Source: Gammaproteobacteria bacterium
GTDB lineage: Bacteria > Pseudomonadota > Gammaproteobacteria > Pseudomonadales > Pseudohongiellaceae
DNA length: 13,302 nt
NCBI GenBank assembly: GCA_003556835.1
Contig: PWQG01000373.1
Coordinates: forward strand, 1-13,302
Direction: 5' to 3'
Shown here: one piece after another, positions 1 to 6,289 of the stretch
Layout of the letters: every line of letters starts with the position of its first letter
Position numbering within the stretch: position 1 is the first letter of the stretch
Notes under the pieces: generated by a model
Database searches by the model: none
The model's input: the letters and a program-made list of their open reading frames with translations, nothing else
Told to the model about the DNA's origin: nothing
Position numbers and translations under genes: made by a program

Positions 1-948
1 CGGGGTTTCGTTGACCGTGGTCATCAGGTTGACCTTGGAGAAGGCGGCGATGGCCGGCGCCGTGGTGTAGAGCAGGGCAATGAAGATCAGGGCGTATCCA
101 GCCGATTTGCGCGCATCACGCACACTGGGCACCGTGAAAAAGCGGATGATGACATGGGGCAGGCCTGCGGTGCCGAACATCAGGGCTGCCGTGATGAAGA
201 ACACATCCTGCGTGGCCCGCTGTCCTTCCGTATAGGCGGCAAAGCCGAGTTCCTGGCTGAGCCCGTCCAGGCGGTCCAGCAGATAACCTCCACCATATTC
301 TTCGGTCAACTCTGCACCGAAACCGATCTGTGGAATCGGAATTCCGGTCATCATCATGGAGATGAAAATGGCGGGAACCATATAGGCAAAGATCAGTACA
401 CAATACTGGGCGACCTGCGTATAGGTGATGCCTTTCATTCCGCCCATCACCGCATAGAAGAAGACGATGGTCATACCGATGATCACGCCGGTGGTGATGT
501 CGACTTCCAGGAACCGGGAAAACACGATACCCGCCCCCTGCATCTGGCCACAGACATACACAAAGGACACGGCAATGGCGCACAGTAGGGCCACAATCCG
601 CGCGTCACGACCATAGTAGCGGTCACCGATGAAATCCGGCACGGTGAATTTGCCGAATTTTCTCAGATAGGGCGCGAGCAACATGGCCAGCAGGACGTAG
701 CCACCGGTCCAGCCCATCAGGTAGAAGGCGCCATCTCGACCCAGAAAAGCGATCAGTCCGGCCATGGAGATGAAGGAGGCGGCCGACATCCAGTCGGCGG
801 CGGTGGCCATGCCATTGGCCAAGGGGTGCACTCCGGTACCCGCCACGTAGAATTCATTGGTGGAGGAGGCCCGCGACCAGACGGCGATGCCGATGTAGAG
901 TCCGAAGGAAAGGACAACGAAGATGTAGGTCCAAATCTGTACGCTCAT
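1..948 (-). CDS. Sodium:solute symporter large subunit (SSS family, DUF4212-partnered type), 3' end outside window
   Basis: This is an inner-membrane, Na+-coupled uptake carrier of the solute:sodium symporter family. 316 codons are visible and the frame is still open at position 1, so the C-terminal part is missing. The protein begins MSVQIWTYIFVVLSFGLYI and continues with NEFYVAGTGVHPLANGMATAADWMSAASFI, which resembles the N-terminal half of acetate/pantothenate-type symporters. Several hydrophobic spans follow, then a conserved segment near GMKGITYTQ. The ATG is well supported: GGAGG lies 7 nt upstream, and the start overlaps the stop of the DUF4212 gene as ATGA. From family knowledge, symporters that pair with DUF4212 proteins form a distinct group (the VC_2705-like group) often found near acetate metabolism genes, but their substrate is not settled. 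An acetate-like carboxylate is my inference, and no acs gene is visible here to support it. Confidence 0.9.
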   Translation of the reverse strand, partial: MSVQIWTYIFVVLSFGLYIGIAVWSRASSTNEFYVAGTGVHPLANGMATAADWMSAASFISMAGLIAFLGRDGAFYLMGWTGGYVLLAMLLAPYLRKFGKFTVPDFIGDRYYGRDARIVALLCAIAVSFVYVCGQMQGAGIVFSRFLEVDITTGVIIGMTIVFFYAVMGGMKGITYTQVAQYCVLIFAYMVPAIFISMMMTGIPIPQIGFGAELTEEYGGGYLLDRLDGLSQELGFAAYTEGQRATQDVFFITAALMFGTAGLPHVIIRFFTVPSVRDARKSAGYALIFIALLYTTAPAIAAFSKVNLMTTVNETP

Positions 949-1220
949 TGTGCATCCTCCCCGTTGTGGGAGTCACGCCGGTATTTTCGATCCAGGCGAT
1001 CCATCATGAGGATGTAGACAAAGATCAGGATCACGAATACATAGATCGAACCCTGCTGGGCGATCCAGAAACCGAGCTTGAAGCCGCCGAAACGGATGTT
1101 GTCGAGCAGGTCGGCAAGCAGTATTCCGCAGACGTAGGAGATGAAGAACCAGATGGAGAGCAGGATGCTCAGCAGCCGTACATTCGCCTTCCAGTAGGCG
1201 CGGGCATGTTTGTCCAGCAT
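945..1220 (-). CDS. DUF4212 protein, putative small subunit of the sodium:solute symporter
   Basis: This 91-residue membrane protein has two hydrophobic spans, about residues 16-36 and 57-74, joined by a short loop containing FGGFKLGFW. A charged tail (DRLDRKYRRDSHNGED) follows. The motifs AYWKANVRLL near the start and IYVFVILIFVY in the second span are typical of DUF4212. Members of this family are encoded immediately before a matching SSS-family transporter, exactly as here: its TGA overlaps the ATG of the large subunit by 4 nt. It probably assembles with the large subunit in the inner membrane, but its biochemical role is not established. The ATG at 1220 has GAGG 7 nt upstream. The length is normal for the family and nothing appears truncated. 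Confidence 0.92.
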   Translation of the reverse strand: MLDKHARAYWKANVRLLSILLSIWFFISYVCGILLADLLDNIRFGGFKLGFWIAQQGSIYVFVILIFVYILMMDRLDRKYRRDSHNGEDAQ

Positions 1221-1267
1221 GGCAGGGCCTCGATCATTGTTGTTTTTGTCATGGTCGGTTGCCGGCT

Positions 1268-1297
1268 ACTATCGCCTTTCCGATGTCAGGAAAGCAA
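1268..1297 (-). promoter_or_regulatory. Weak candidate promoter for the DUF4212/symporter pair
   Basis: In the 80-bp gap (1221-1300), the minus strand shows TTGCTT (1292-1297), an 18-nt spacer and GATAGT (1268-1273), about 50 nt upstream of the DUF4212 start. Overlapping it is a 6-bp hairpin, CTTTCC/GGAAAG at 1276-1281 and 1289-1294, just after the kinase stop. No T-run follows the hairpin on the minus strand, so it is not a canonical terminator. Both boxes are imperfect. Read-through from the kinase gene is equally possible. Confidence 0.25.
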
Positions 1298-1300
1298 GTG

Positions 1301-2338
1301 TCAGGATTGATTTTTTGTGATTCCCAGGCCCATGTTGACCAGGGGATGGACCAGTTTGCCCATGCGTTGGGCGCGCTGACTCGACGCGTTGCCTTCCAGT
1401 CCCCGTCGATAGACGCCCTGCAGGATGGCGGCCAGACGGAAGAAACTGAAGGCCAGATAGAAGGGCCAATGTCGGATTGGACCGATGCCGCGCCGTGAAC
1501 AATACAGGGCGATGAGCTCTTCTTCCCGGGGGATGTTCAGGGCTTCCAGGTCCGCGCCGTCCAGGCCCCGCATCTCGCCCTCGCGAGGCAGGCGCAGTGC
1601 CATGCAGTAGTAGGCAAGATCAGCCATCGGATGGCCCAGTGTGGCCAGCTCCCAGTCCAGCACGGCACGGGGCCGGGGCTCACCATGGTGGAACATGACA
1701 TTGTCCAGCCGGTAGTCGCCGTGAATCAGGGTGGTCTCCCCGTCGTCTTCAGGCAGCGCCTGGTCGAGCCAATCCATCAGCTCATCCATGGCCGGGATTG
1801 ATTCGGTGGCCGAGGCTTCGTACTGCCTGCGCCAACGATTGAGCTGGCGGGCGAAATAGTTGCCCGGACGACCGAAGTCGGCGAGTCCGACGGCTTCATG
1901 GTCCACCTCGTGCAGATCAGCAAGTGTCCCGATCAGAGCGTGATAGTAGTCGGGGCGCTGTCCGCGATCGATTTCCGGCAGTGCCGGATCCCAGAACACC
2001 TGGCCATCTTCATGGCTCATCACGTAGAACATGCTGCCAATGACCGATTCGTCCTCACAGAGCAGGTACGGTGTGGCCACGGGGACCTTGCTGTTCTGCA
2101 GGGCTTGCAGCAGTCGGTACTCCCGGTCCACGGCGTGAGCGGAAGCCAGCAGCTCGCCGGGGGGTTTGCGGCGCAATACCCAGGTTCCTTCTGCGCTCAG
2201 CAACCTGAAGGTAGGATTGGATTCGCCGTCCGCGAATTTTTCCAGGCGCAGAGGACCGCCCCGATAACCGGGCAGGCGGTCTTTCAGATAGCGCGCGAGT
2301 TTGTCAGGATTTGTTGTCGTGTTATCGTTTTTTTGCAT
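1301..2338 (-). CDS. Phosphotransferase-family protein (aminoglycoside phosphotransferase / ACAD10-like kinase fold)
   Basis: This 345-residue soluble protein has the APH/choline-kinase fold (COG3173-like). The Brenner-type catalytic loop HGDYRLDN lies at residues 206-213, with D208 the expected catalytic base and N213 a metal ligand. The metal-binding acidic motif DWE is at 228-230, followed by LGHPMADLAY. The N-lobe contains FADGESNPTFRL, a glycine-rich nucleotide loop, and VLRRKPPGELLASAHAVDREY, with the expected ATP-binding lysine and helix glutamate. The length is normal for bacterial members. These proteins often sit with acyl-CoA dehydrogenases and are linked to hydroxyacyl or lipid substrates, but no such gene is nearby, so the substrate is unknown. 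Antibiotic resistance is unlikely for this subfamily. The gene is divergent from the LysR gene across 98 bp and could be its target. The ATG at 2338 is the obvious start, with only a weak ribosome site. Confidence 0.9.
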   Translation of the reverse strand: MQKNDNTTTNPDKLARYLKDRLPGYRGGPLRLEKFADGESNPTFRLLSAEGTWVLRRKPPGELLASAHAVDREYRLLQALQNSKVPVATPYLLCEDESVIGSMFYVMSHEDGQVFWDPALPEIDRGQRPDYYHALIGTLADLHEVDHEAVGLADFGRPGNYFARQLNRWRRQYEASATESIPAMDELMDWLDQALPEDDGETTLIHGDYRLDNVMFHHGEPRPRAVLDWELATLGHPMADLAYYCMALRLPREGEMRGLDGADLEALNIPREEELIALYCSRRGIGPIRHWPFYLAFSFFRLAAILQGVYRRGLEGNASSQRAQRMGKLVHPLVNMGLGITKNQS

Positions 2339-2359
2339 GCTGGGACATCAGTCTGTGTT

Positions 2360-2365
2360 ATTTTA
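2360..2365 (-). promoter_or_regulatory. Candidate -10 box for the phosphotransferase gene
   Basis: On the minus strand, TAAAAT at 2360-2365 matches the sigma-70 -10 consensus at five of six positions and lies 21 nt upstream of the start codon. No good -35 box is present at 15-18 nt. The LysR-type dyad at 2370-2384 occupies the space where one would be, which fits an activator-dependent or repressed promoter. This is inference from position only. Confidence 0.35.
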
Positions 2366-2369
2366 ATGG

Positions 2370-2384
2370 GTGAGTTTTATTCAC
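2370..2384. promoter_or_regulatory. LysR-type T-N11-A dyad between the divergent genes
   Basis: GTGAGTTTTATTCAC is a perfect 4-bp inverted repeat (GTGA/TCAC) around an A/T-rich 7-nt centre. It contains TGA-N7-TCA, which satisfies the T-N11-A pattern bound by many LysR-type regulators. It lies just upstream of the candidate -10 of the phosphotransferase gene and 52 nt before the LysR start. That is the usual place for an LTTR recognition site that controls both divergent genes. It also resembles a CRP site, but its spacer is 7 nt rather than 6. Confidence 0.4.
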
Positions 2385-2393
2385 AGGGTTGAT

Positions 2394-2417
2394 ACTGTAA
2401 GCACAGTTTACTGGTAA
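2394..2417. promoter_or_regulatory. Pair of adjacent short dyads upstream of the LysR gene
   Basis: Two inverted repeats are nearly contiguous: ACTGT-AAGC-ACAGT (2394-2407) and TTAC-TG-GTAA (2408-2417). They also contain the near direct repeat ACTGTAA / ACTGGTAA, offset by 16 nt. The block begins 43 nt before the LysR ATG and overlaps a possible extended -10 (TGATACTGT, 2390-2398) for the LysR gene. This fits an autoregulatory operator or the activation half of an LTTR footprint. Dyads this short can arise by chance. Confidence 0.3.
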
Positions 2418-2436
2418 CAACGTTGGATGCAATGCA

Positions 2437-3336
2437 ATGAGGAGTCGCATTCTGAAAAAAATCGATCTCAACCTGTTCCTGGTGTTTGACACCATCTATA
2501 CGGAGCGGAACCTGACCCAGGCGGCCAAAACCCTGTCGATCACACAGCCTGCCGTCAGTAATGCGTTGTCGCGCCTGCGCAAGATCTTCAACGATGAGCT
2601 GTTCATCCGGACCTCGCGGGGTATGCTGCCGACGCCGGTGGCCGACAACATTGCGCATAATGTGTCCGCTGCCCTGGCCACCCTGAACAGCAGTATTCTC
2701 GAGCGCGAAGCCTTTGATCCGGCTTCGGCGGAGCGGACCTATCAGTTCAGCATGACGGATCTGGCCGAGGCGGTGGTGCTGCCGAAGCTGTTTCCCTATT
2801 TCGAGCAGCATGCACCGGGTATCCGCTTGCAGAGCTATTATACGAAGCGCAATGAGATGGTGCGGCAGTTGGCTCGTGGAGAACTGGATTTTGCCATCGA
2901 TGTGCCGGTGATCGAGGATTCGCAGGTCTACCACCAGTCCCTGATCAGTGACCACTATGTCTGTGTGATGCGCCCGGGCCATCCGGCAGCCGAGTCTGGG
3001 CTGAGCCTGGAGCGTTACCTGGAACTCAAGCATATTCATGTGTCCAGTCGTCGCAAAGGCCTGGGCCAGGTGGACCTGGCATTGTTGCGGCACAAAGCCG
3101 AGCGGCGGATACACCTGCGTGTGCAGCACTACCGGGTGGCGGCAGCCGTGGTCAGTGACAGCGACCTGGTGATGACGGTGCCGCGTTTTCTCGCCAACCA
3201 GTATCCACTGCGCCTGGTATCGCTGCCATTCGACGTGCCGCCACTGGATCTGCACCTGTACTGGCACCGGCAGTCCGACAGTGATCAGTCCCACCGCTGG
3301 TTGCGCGAATCCCTGCTTTCCCTGTTCACCGGATAG
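2437..3336 (+). CDS. LysR-type transcriptional regulator
   Basis: This 299-residue DNA-binding regulator has full family length. The N-terminal winged helix-turn-helix spans about residues 8-67. NLTQAAKTLSITQPAVSNALSRLRK is the classic LTTR helix-turn-helix with the recognition helix around 36-46, and the wing is ELFIRTSRGMLPT. The C-terminal part, from about residue 90, is the periplasmic-binding-protein-like effector domain, ending in DLHLYWHRQSDSDQSHRWLRESLL. The ATG at 2437 places IDLNLFLVFDTIY at the usual distance from the N terminus. The Shine-Dalgarno sequence is poor, and nearby ATGs at 2427 and 2432 are out of frame. It is divergent from the phosphotransferase gene and only 4 nt ahead of the lipoprotein peptidase, so either or both could be its targets. 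The effector is unknown. Confidence 0.95.
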   Translation: MRSRILKKIDLNLFLVFDTIYTERNLTQAAKTLSITQPAVSNALSRLRKIFNDELFIRTSRGMLPTPVADNIAHNVSAALATLNSSILEREAFDPASAERTYQFSMTDLAEAVVLPKLFPYFEQHAPGIRLQSYYTKRNEMVRQLARGELDFAIDVPVIEDSQVYHQSLISDHYVCVMRPGHPAAESGLSLERYLELKHIHVSSRRKGLGQVDLALLRHKAERRIHLRVQHYRVAAAVVSDSDLVMTVPRFLANQYPLRLVSLPFDVPPLDLHLYWHRQSDSDQSHRWLRESLLSLFTG

Positions 3337-3340
3337 GCCG

Positions 3341-5524
3341 ATGATTCTCGTGTCGGGCATCCCGGGGCATACGACACGAATCGTTTTGCTACTTTGTTCT
3401 CTGCTGCTCTCAGCCTGTCTGCAGCCTGCTTCGCAGGCTTGCGGCGATGTGACTGATACCCTGGAGCCGGTGATCCAGCCGGTACCAACCTCAGCACAGC
3501 CAGCGGACCCCTGGTTGTGGATGGCCACGGAGCAGGAGCGCCTGAGTGACTGGTTGTCAGAGCAGGAAAGCAGGACCGCCGGGTTCCTGGCAGCATTGCC
3601 GGACCGACGCCTCTGGAAGAATCAGCTTGCCCGATTGCGAACCTTTCCACAACTGGATCTGCCTCGCCCACATGGTCAGCATGACTATGTGTTTTTCGAT
3701 CATGGGGGCGATGACCATTTCTCACTCTATGCACTGCAACCGGATAGCCTGGAGGATTGCGCCGGTCCGGCGGTCTGCCGGTCCCTGCCGGAATCGGCCC
3801 AGCTTGTGCTGCAGGTCAACGAATGGCCAGGCGAGCAACGCCTGCACAGCGTTGCTGTTCACCCGGACGGGGGCGAATTGTTGTATGCCCGGGCGCAGAT
3901 CGGTACGGGCCGCCTGCAGTGGTTCCTGCGTGATCTCTCGGGCGAGGAGTGGTCCCTGCAACTTGCAGCCGATGTCAGTGCGGAGTTGATGTGGAGCGCT
4001 GATGGTCAATCAGTGCTGGCCCTGACGGAGGGTGAGGAGCCGACCCTGTTGTTTGCTGACCGTGAGCATATTCAGGATGGCGCTGCAGCGTTCCGGCCGG
4101 TATTGCGTCTGCCAGCGCAGTCGCAAGTGCGGGCGCTGAATGTGGCGGAGCCGGGAGTGTTCCTGTTGCTGCAGCAGTCCAGTGGCGAGCAGAAGCTGCT
4201 GCTCTGGTCCTCACCGGACGAAGCACCCTTGTTGCTGGCCGAGGGCTGGTTGGACTTTCCCCGCTATATCGGCACGCGTGCGCAGCGGCATTACTTCCTC
4301 AGTACGGCACAGTCCTGGCAGGGTGAGTTGTGGTCGGTACAGGCAACCGGCGATGGCGCTGTGAGCTGGCAGCGTGAACTGTCTACACAAACGGGGCGTC
4401 TGCATACCGGTCTGGTCACGGAGCGGGGGCTGCTGCTTGAATCCCTGGGGCATGCAGCCAGTCAACTCCTCTGGTTGGAAGCGGGTCCGGGTGATGAGCT
4501 TGCACCACCGCAGCGGGTTCCTCTGCCACACCACGGGCGCATCAATGACATGAGCCGCGACCGGTCTGCTGCGGGTATCCGATTTGCTTTCTCGGGACCG
4601 GTCGAGCCGCCCGGTATCCATCACCTGGACACAGAAACACTGCAGCTGCGACTGCTGTGGCAGTCGCCCCTGACGGAGCACGACAATGATCTGGGGCTGC
4701 GTCGTATCACGGTGGTGCAGGACGGGGCTCCGGACTTGCCTCTGTACATCGCCGGTCGTGAATCGGTTCTGCAGAGCGACGAGGGAGCTCCGCTCATGCT
4801 GGAAGCCTATGGTGGATTCGATCTGCCTGTGGAACTGGACTTCTCTCCAGGTCGCCTGGCCTGGATACAGCAGGGTGGCCTGGTGGCCGTGGCGGGCGTC
4901 CGGGGTGGGGGAGAATACGGAGAGCATTGGTACCGTGAAGGGCAGGGGCTGCAGCGCGGTAATAGTGTCGAGGACCTGCTTGCGGTGATCCGCTACCTGC
5001 AGCACGAATCCTACGCTGATGAGGGACAGCTGGCTTTTTTTGGTCGCAGTCACGGTGCCTTGCTGATGGCTGCGGCAGCGGCCGAGGCGGTGGAGCGTGG
5101 TCAGGAGTCACTCATTGCCGCCCTGGTGCTGGATTCCGCTGTGCTCGACCTGTTGCGCTTTCCGCAGCATGGTGCCGGCTCGGATTGGGTGGCTGAGTAT
5201 GGGGACCCCGCAGACCCCGAGATGGCCGACTTTCTGCGCCAGTTCTCACCCTATCATCGTGTGCTGCGTGCTGATCGTGACCATTTGCCCCCGACGCTGG
5301 TGGTGACGGCCCGGGATGATCCTGTGGTGGCGCCCTGGCACAGTTTCAAATATGTGGCCGCACGGCAGGCGGCCGCAGCGGAACATCCGGTCCTGCTGCG
5401 CCTGAACTCATCGCCGGGACATGAAACCACTGCGGCGGTGGTCGAGTTGATCGAGGATTATGCTGATCGCTGGGCCTTCCTGGCGTTCCATACCGGGCTG
5501 ACACTCAGTGGATCGTCGCCCTGA
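3341..5524 (+). CDS. Prolyl oligopeptidase family (S9A) serine peptidase, predicted lipoprotein
   Basis: This 727-residue protein is predicted to be exported and lipid-anchored. The N terminus has one Arg (R13), a hydrophobic core and the lipobox LSAC with Cys at residue 26. The +2 residue is Leu, so by the Lol rule an outer-membrane location is likely. Residues of about 30-440 should form the beta-propeller domain and about 450-727 the alpha/beta-hydrolase domain. The catalytic triad is visible: S570 in GRSHGA, D659 in ARDDPVV and H694 in PGHE. VRGGGEYGE precedes the nucleophile as in prolyl oligopeptidases, and DWVAEYGDP matches the proline-pocket Trp segment. Family members cut short peptides after Pro, but specificity here is inferred. 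I chose the start at 3341 because the in-frame ATG at 3281 lies inside the LysR gene and would bury the signal peptide. The gene follows LysR by 4 nt, so the two are probably co-transcribed. Its end overlaps convergent darP by 20 bp. Confidence 0.9.
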   Translation: MILVSGIPGHTTRIVLLLCSLLLSACLQPASQACGDVTDTLEPVIQPVPTSAQPADPWLWMATEQERLSDWLSEQESRTAGFLAALPDRRLWKNQLARLRTFPQLDLPRPHGQHDYVFFDHGGDDHFSLYALQPDSLEDCAGPAVCRSLPESAQLVLQVNEWPGEQRLHSVAVHPDGGELLYARAQIGTGRLQWFLRDLSGEEWSLQLAADVSAELMWSADGQSVLALTEGEEPTLLFADREHIQDGAAAFRPVLRLPAQSQVRALNVAEPGVFLLLQQSSGEQKLLLWSSPDEAPLLLAEGWLDFPRYIGTRAQRHYFLSTAQSWQGELWSVQATGDGAVSWQRELSTQTGRLHTGLVTERGLLLESLGHAASQLLWLEAGPGDELAPPQRVPLPHHGRINDMSRDRSAAGIRFAFSGPVEPPGIHHLDTETLQLRLLWQSPLTEHDNDLGLRRITVVQDGAPDLPLYIAGRESVLQSDEGAPLMLEAYGGFDLPVELDFSPGRLAWIQQGGLVAVAGVRGGGEYGEHWYREGQGLQRGNSVEDLLAVIRYLQHESYADEGQLAFFGRSHGALLMAAAAAEAVERGQESLIAALVLDSAVLDLLRFPQHGAGSDWVAEYGDPADPEMADFLRQFSPYHRVLRADRDHLPPTLVVTARDDPVVAPWHSFKYVAARQAAAAEHPVLLRLNSSPGHETTAAVVELIEDYADRWAFLAFHTGLTLSGSSP

Positions 5525-6017
5525 TGAAGTCCAGCAGACGCTCGCGGTGGGGTTCCTTGCTCTCGTGTCGGCGGCAATTGCGGACCAGTTGCCGTAATGG
5601 CTGACGCTCAGCTTCGGGGTACTGCTCAAGGAAGTCGAACACATCCTGGTCCTCGCCCGTTTCCAGTCGCTCGATCCAATGGGCAATGGTCTGGCCACGG
5701 CGTACTTCCTTGAGGCCGGGGGTTCGCAGCGCTTCCAGTTGCTGGCGAATGCTTTCGCCATCGGCCTTGCGCATCAGTTTGCCGATAAATTGCATTTGCC
5801 GTCGCCGGGCTTCATGCCGGTTGGGCAGGCGCTGATACTCCGCTATCGCGGCTCGCAGCGCCGGGTCCAGCTCGAAACGGTCGAGTTGTGCCGGCTTGAG
5901 TCCGGTCAGCTCTTCTCCCAGCTTCTGCAGGGCGGTCATCTGCTGTTTGCGTTGCGTCTTGCTTTCGACGAGCTCGTCGTCGCTTGTGCCGGGTTCTCCT
6001 GGCCAGTCCTGATTCAT
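5505..6017 (-). CDS. darP: Ribosome biogenesis factor DarP (YjgA, DUF615 family)
   Basis: This small basic cytoplasmic protein of 170 residues belongs to the DUF615/YjgA family, close to the length of E. coli YjgA. In E. coli, DarP binds late 50S precursors and helps mature the peptidyl-transferase centre. Recognisable segments are KTQRKQQMTALQKLGEEL near the N terminus, LRAAIAEYQRLPNRHEARRRQMQFIGKLMR in the middle, and RQLVRNCRRHESKEPHRERLLDFIR at the C-terminal end. The leading 14 residues are acidic (GEPGTSDDELVE), as usual in the family. The ATG at 6017 starts 5 nt after the npr stop, so the gene is almost certainly the last cistron of the ptsN-rapZ-npr transcript. E. coli darP lies elsewhere and is not linked to npr. 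Its 3' end overlaps the convergent peptidase gene by 20 bp. Confidence 0.95.
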   Translation of the reverse strand: MNQDWPGEPGTSDDELVESKTQRKQQMTALQKLGEELTGLKPAQLDRFELDPALRAAIAEYQRLPNRHEARRRQMQFIGKLMRKADGESIRQQLEALRTPGLKEVRRGQTIAHWIERLETGEDQDVFDFLEQYPEAERQPLRQLVRNCRRHESKEPHRERLLDFIRATIH

Positions 6018-6022
6018 GATGC

Positions 6023-6289
6023 TTACTCTGCCTCGTCAAAACGATTGGCGACCAGTTCCCGGATGGCGGCAATGGCATCACATTGATCCGGTCCGTCCGC
6101 TGTTATACGCAGTTCGGTGCCTTTGCTGGCTGCAAGCATCATCAGTGAAAGTATGCTCTTGCCATCCACCAGTTTGTCACGCCCGATCCGGATGTCGCTG
6201 TCGAAGGCGGAACACAGTTCGGCCAGGCGGGATGCAGCGCGCGCATGCAGGCCCGCCCGGTTGATGATGGTGATATTACCCTTGCGCAT
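6023..6289 (-). CDS. npr: HPr-family phosphocarrier NPr of the nitrogen phosphotransferase system
   Basis: This 88-residue HPr-like protein (also called PtsO) takes phosphate from enzyme I-Ntr (PtsP) and passes it to EIIA-Ntr (PtsN). The phosphorylated histidine is H15 in NRAGLHARAASRLAEL. The second HPr signature is KSILSLMMLAASKGTEL at 44-60, including S45 at the position of the regulatory serine in Gram-positive HPr. Length is normal. I chose the start at 6289 rather than an in-frame ATG at 6346, because it has GGAG 8 nt upstream and gives the standard HPr N terminus (MRKGNITIIN). The start overlaps the rapZ end by 14 nt, indicating translational coupling. It lies in the ptsN-rapZ-npr order seen in enteric bacteria, which makes NPr more likely than a sugar-PTS HPr. 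Confidence 0.95.
   Translation of the reverse strand: MRKGNITIINRAGLHARAASRLAELCSAFDSDIRIGRDKLVDGKSILSLMMLAASKGTELRITADGPDQCDAIAAIRELVANRFDEAE

Noticed and set aside
1276..1294. Intrinsic terminator after the phosphotransferase gene
   Set aside because: The hairpin has only 6 bp with A/T-rich pairs and no T-run follows it on the minus strand, so the evidence is too weak to call.
2370..2384. CRP-type binding site (TGTGA-N6-TCACA)
   Set aside because: The spacer is 7 nt and the left half reads GGTGA. It fits the LysR T-N11-A pattern better, given the adjacent LysR gene.
3281..3340. Upstream in-frame ATG for the peptidase, adding 20 residues
   Set aside because: It lies inside the LysR coding region and would put a non-signal-like stretch (GCANPCFPCSPDRP) before the lipoprotein signal. 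The ATG at 3341 gives a normal lipobox distance.
2377..3528. Long minus-strand open frame (383 codons) opposite the LysR gene and peptidase start
   Set aside because: Its translation is rich in Gln, His and Arg with no recognisable domain. It covers two well-supported genes on the other strand, as expected for a shadow frame in GC-rich DNA.
4211..5053. Minus-strand open frame (280 codons) inside the peptidase gene
   Set aside because: It lies wholly within the S9 catalytic gene and has low-complexity composition and no domain.
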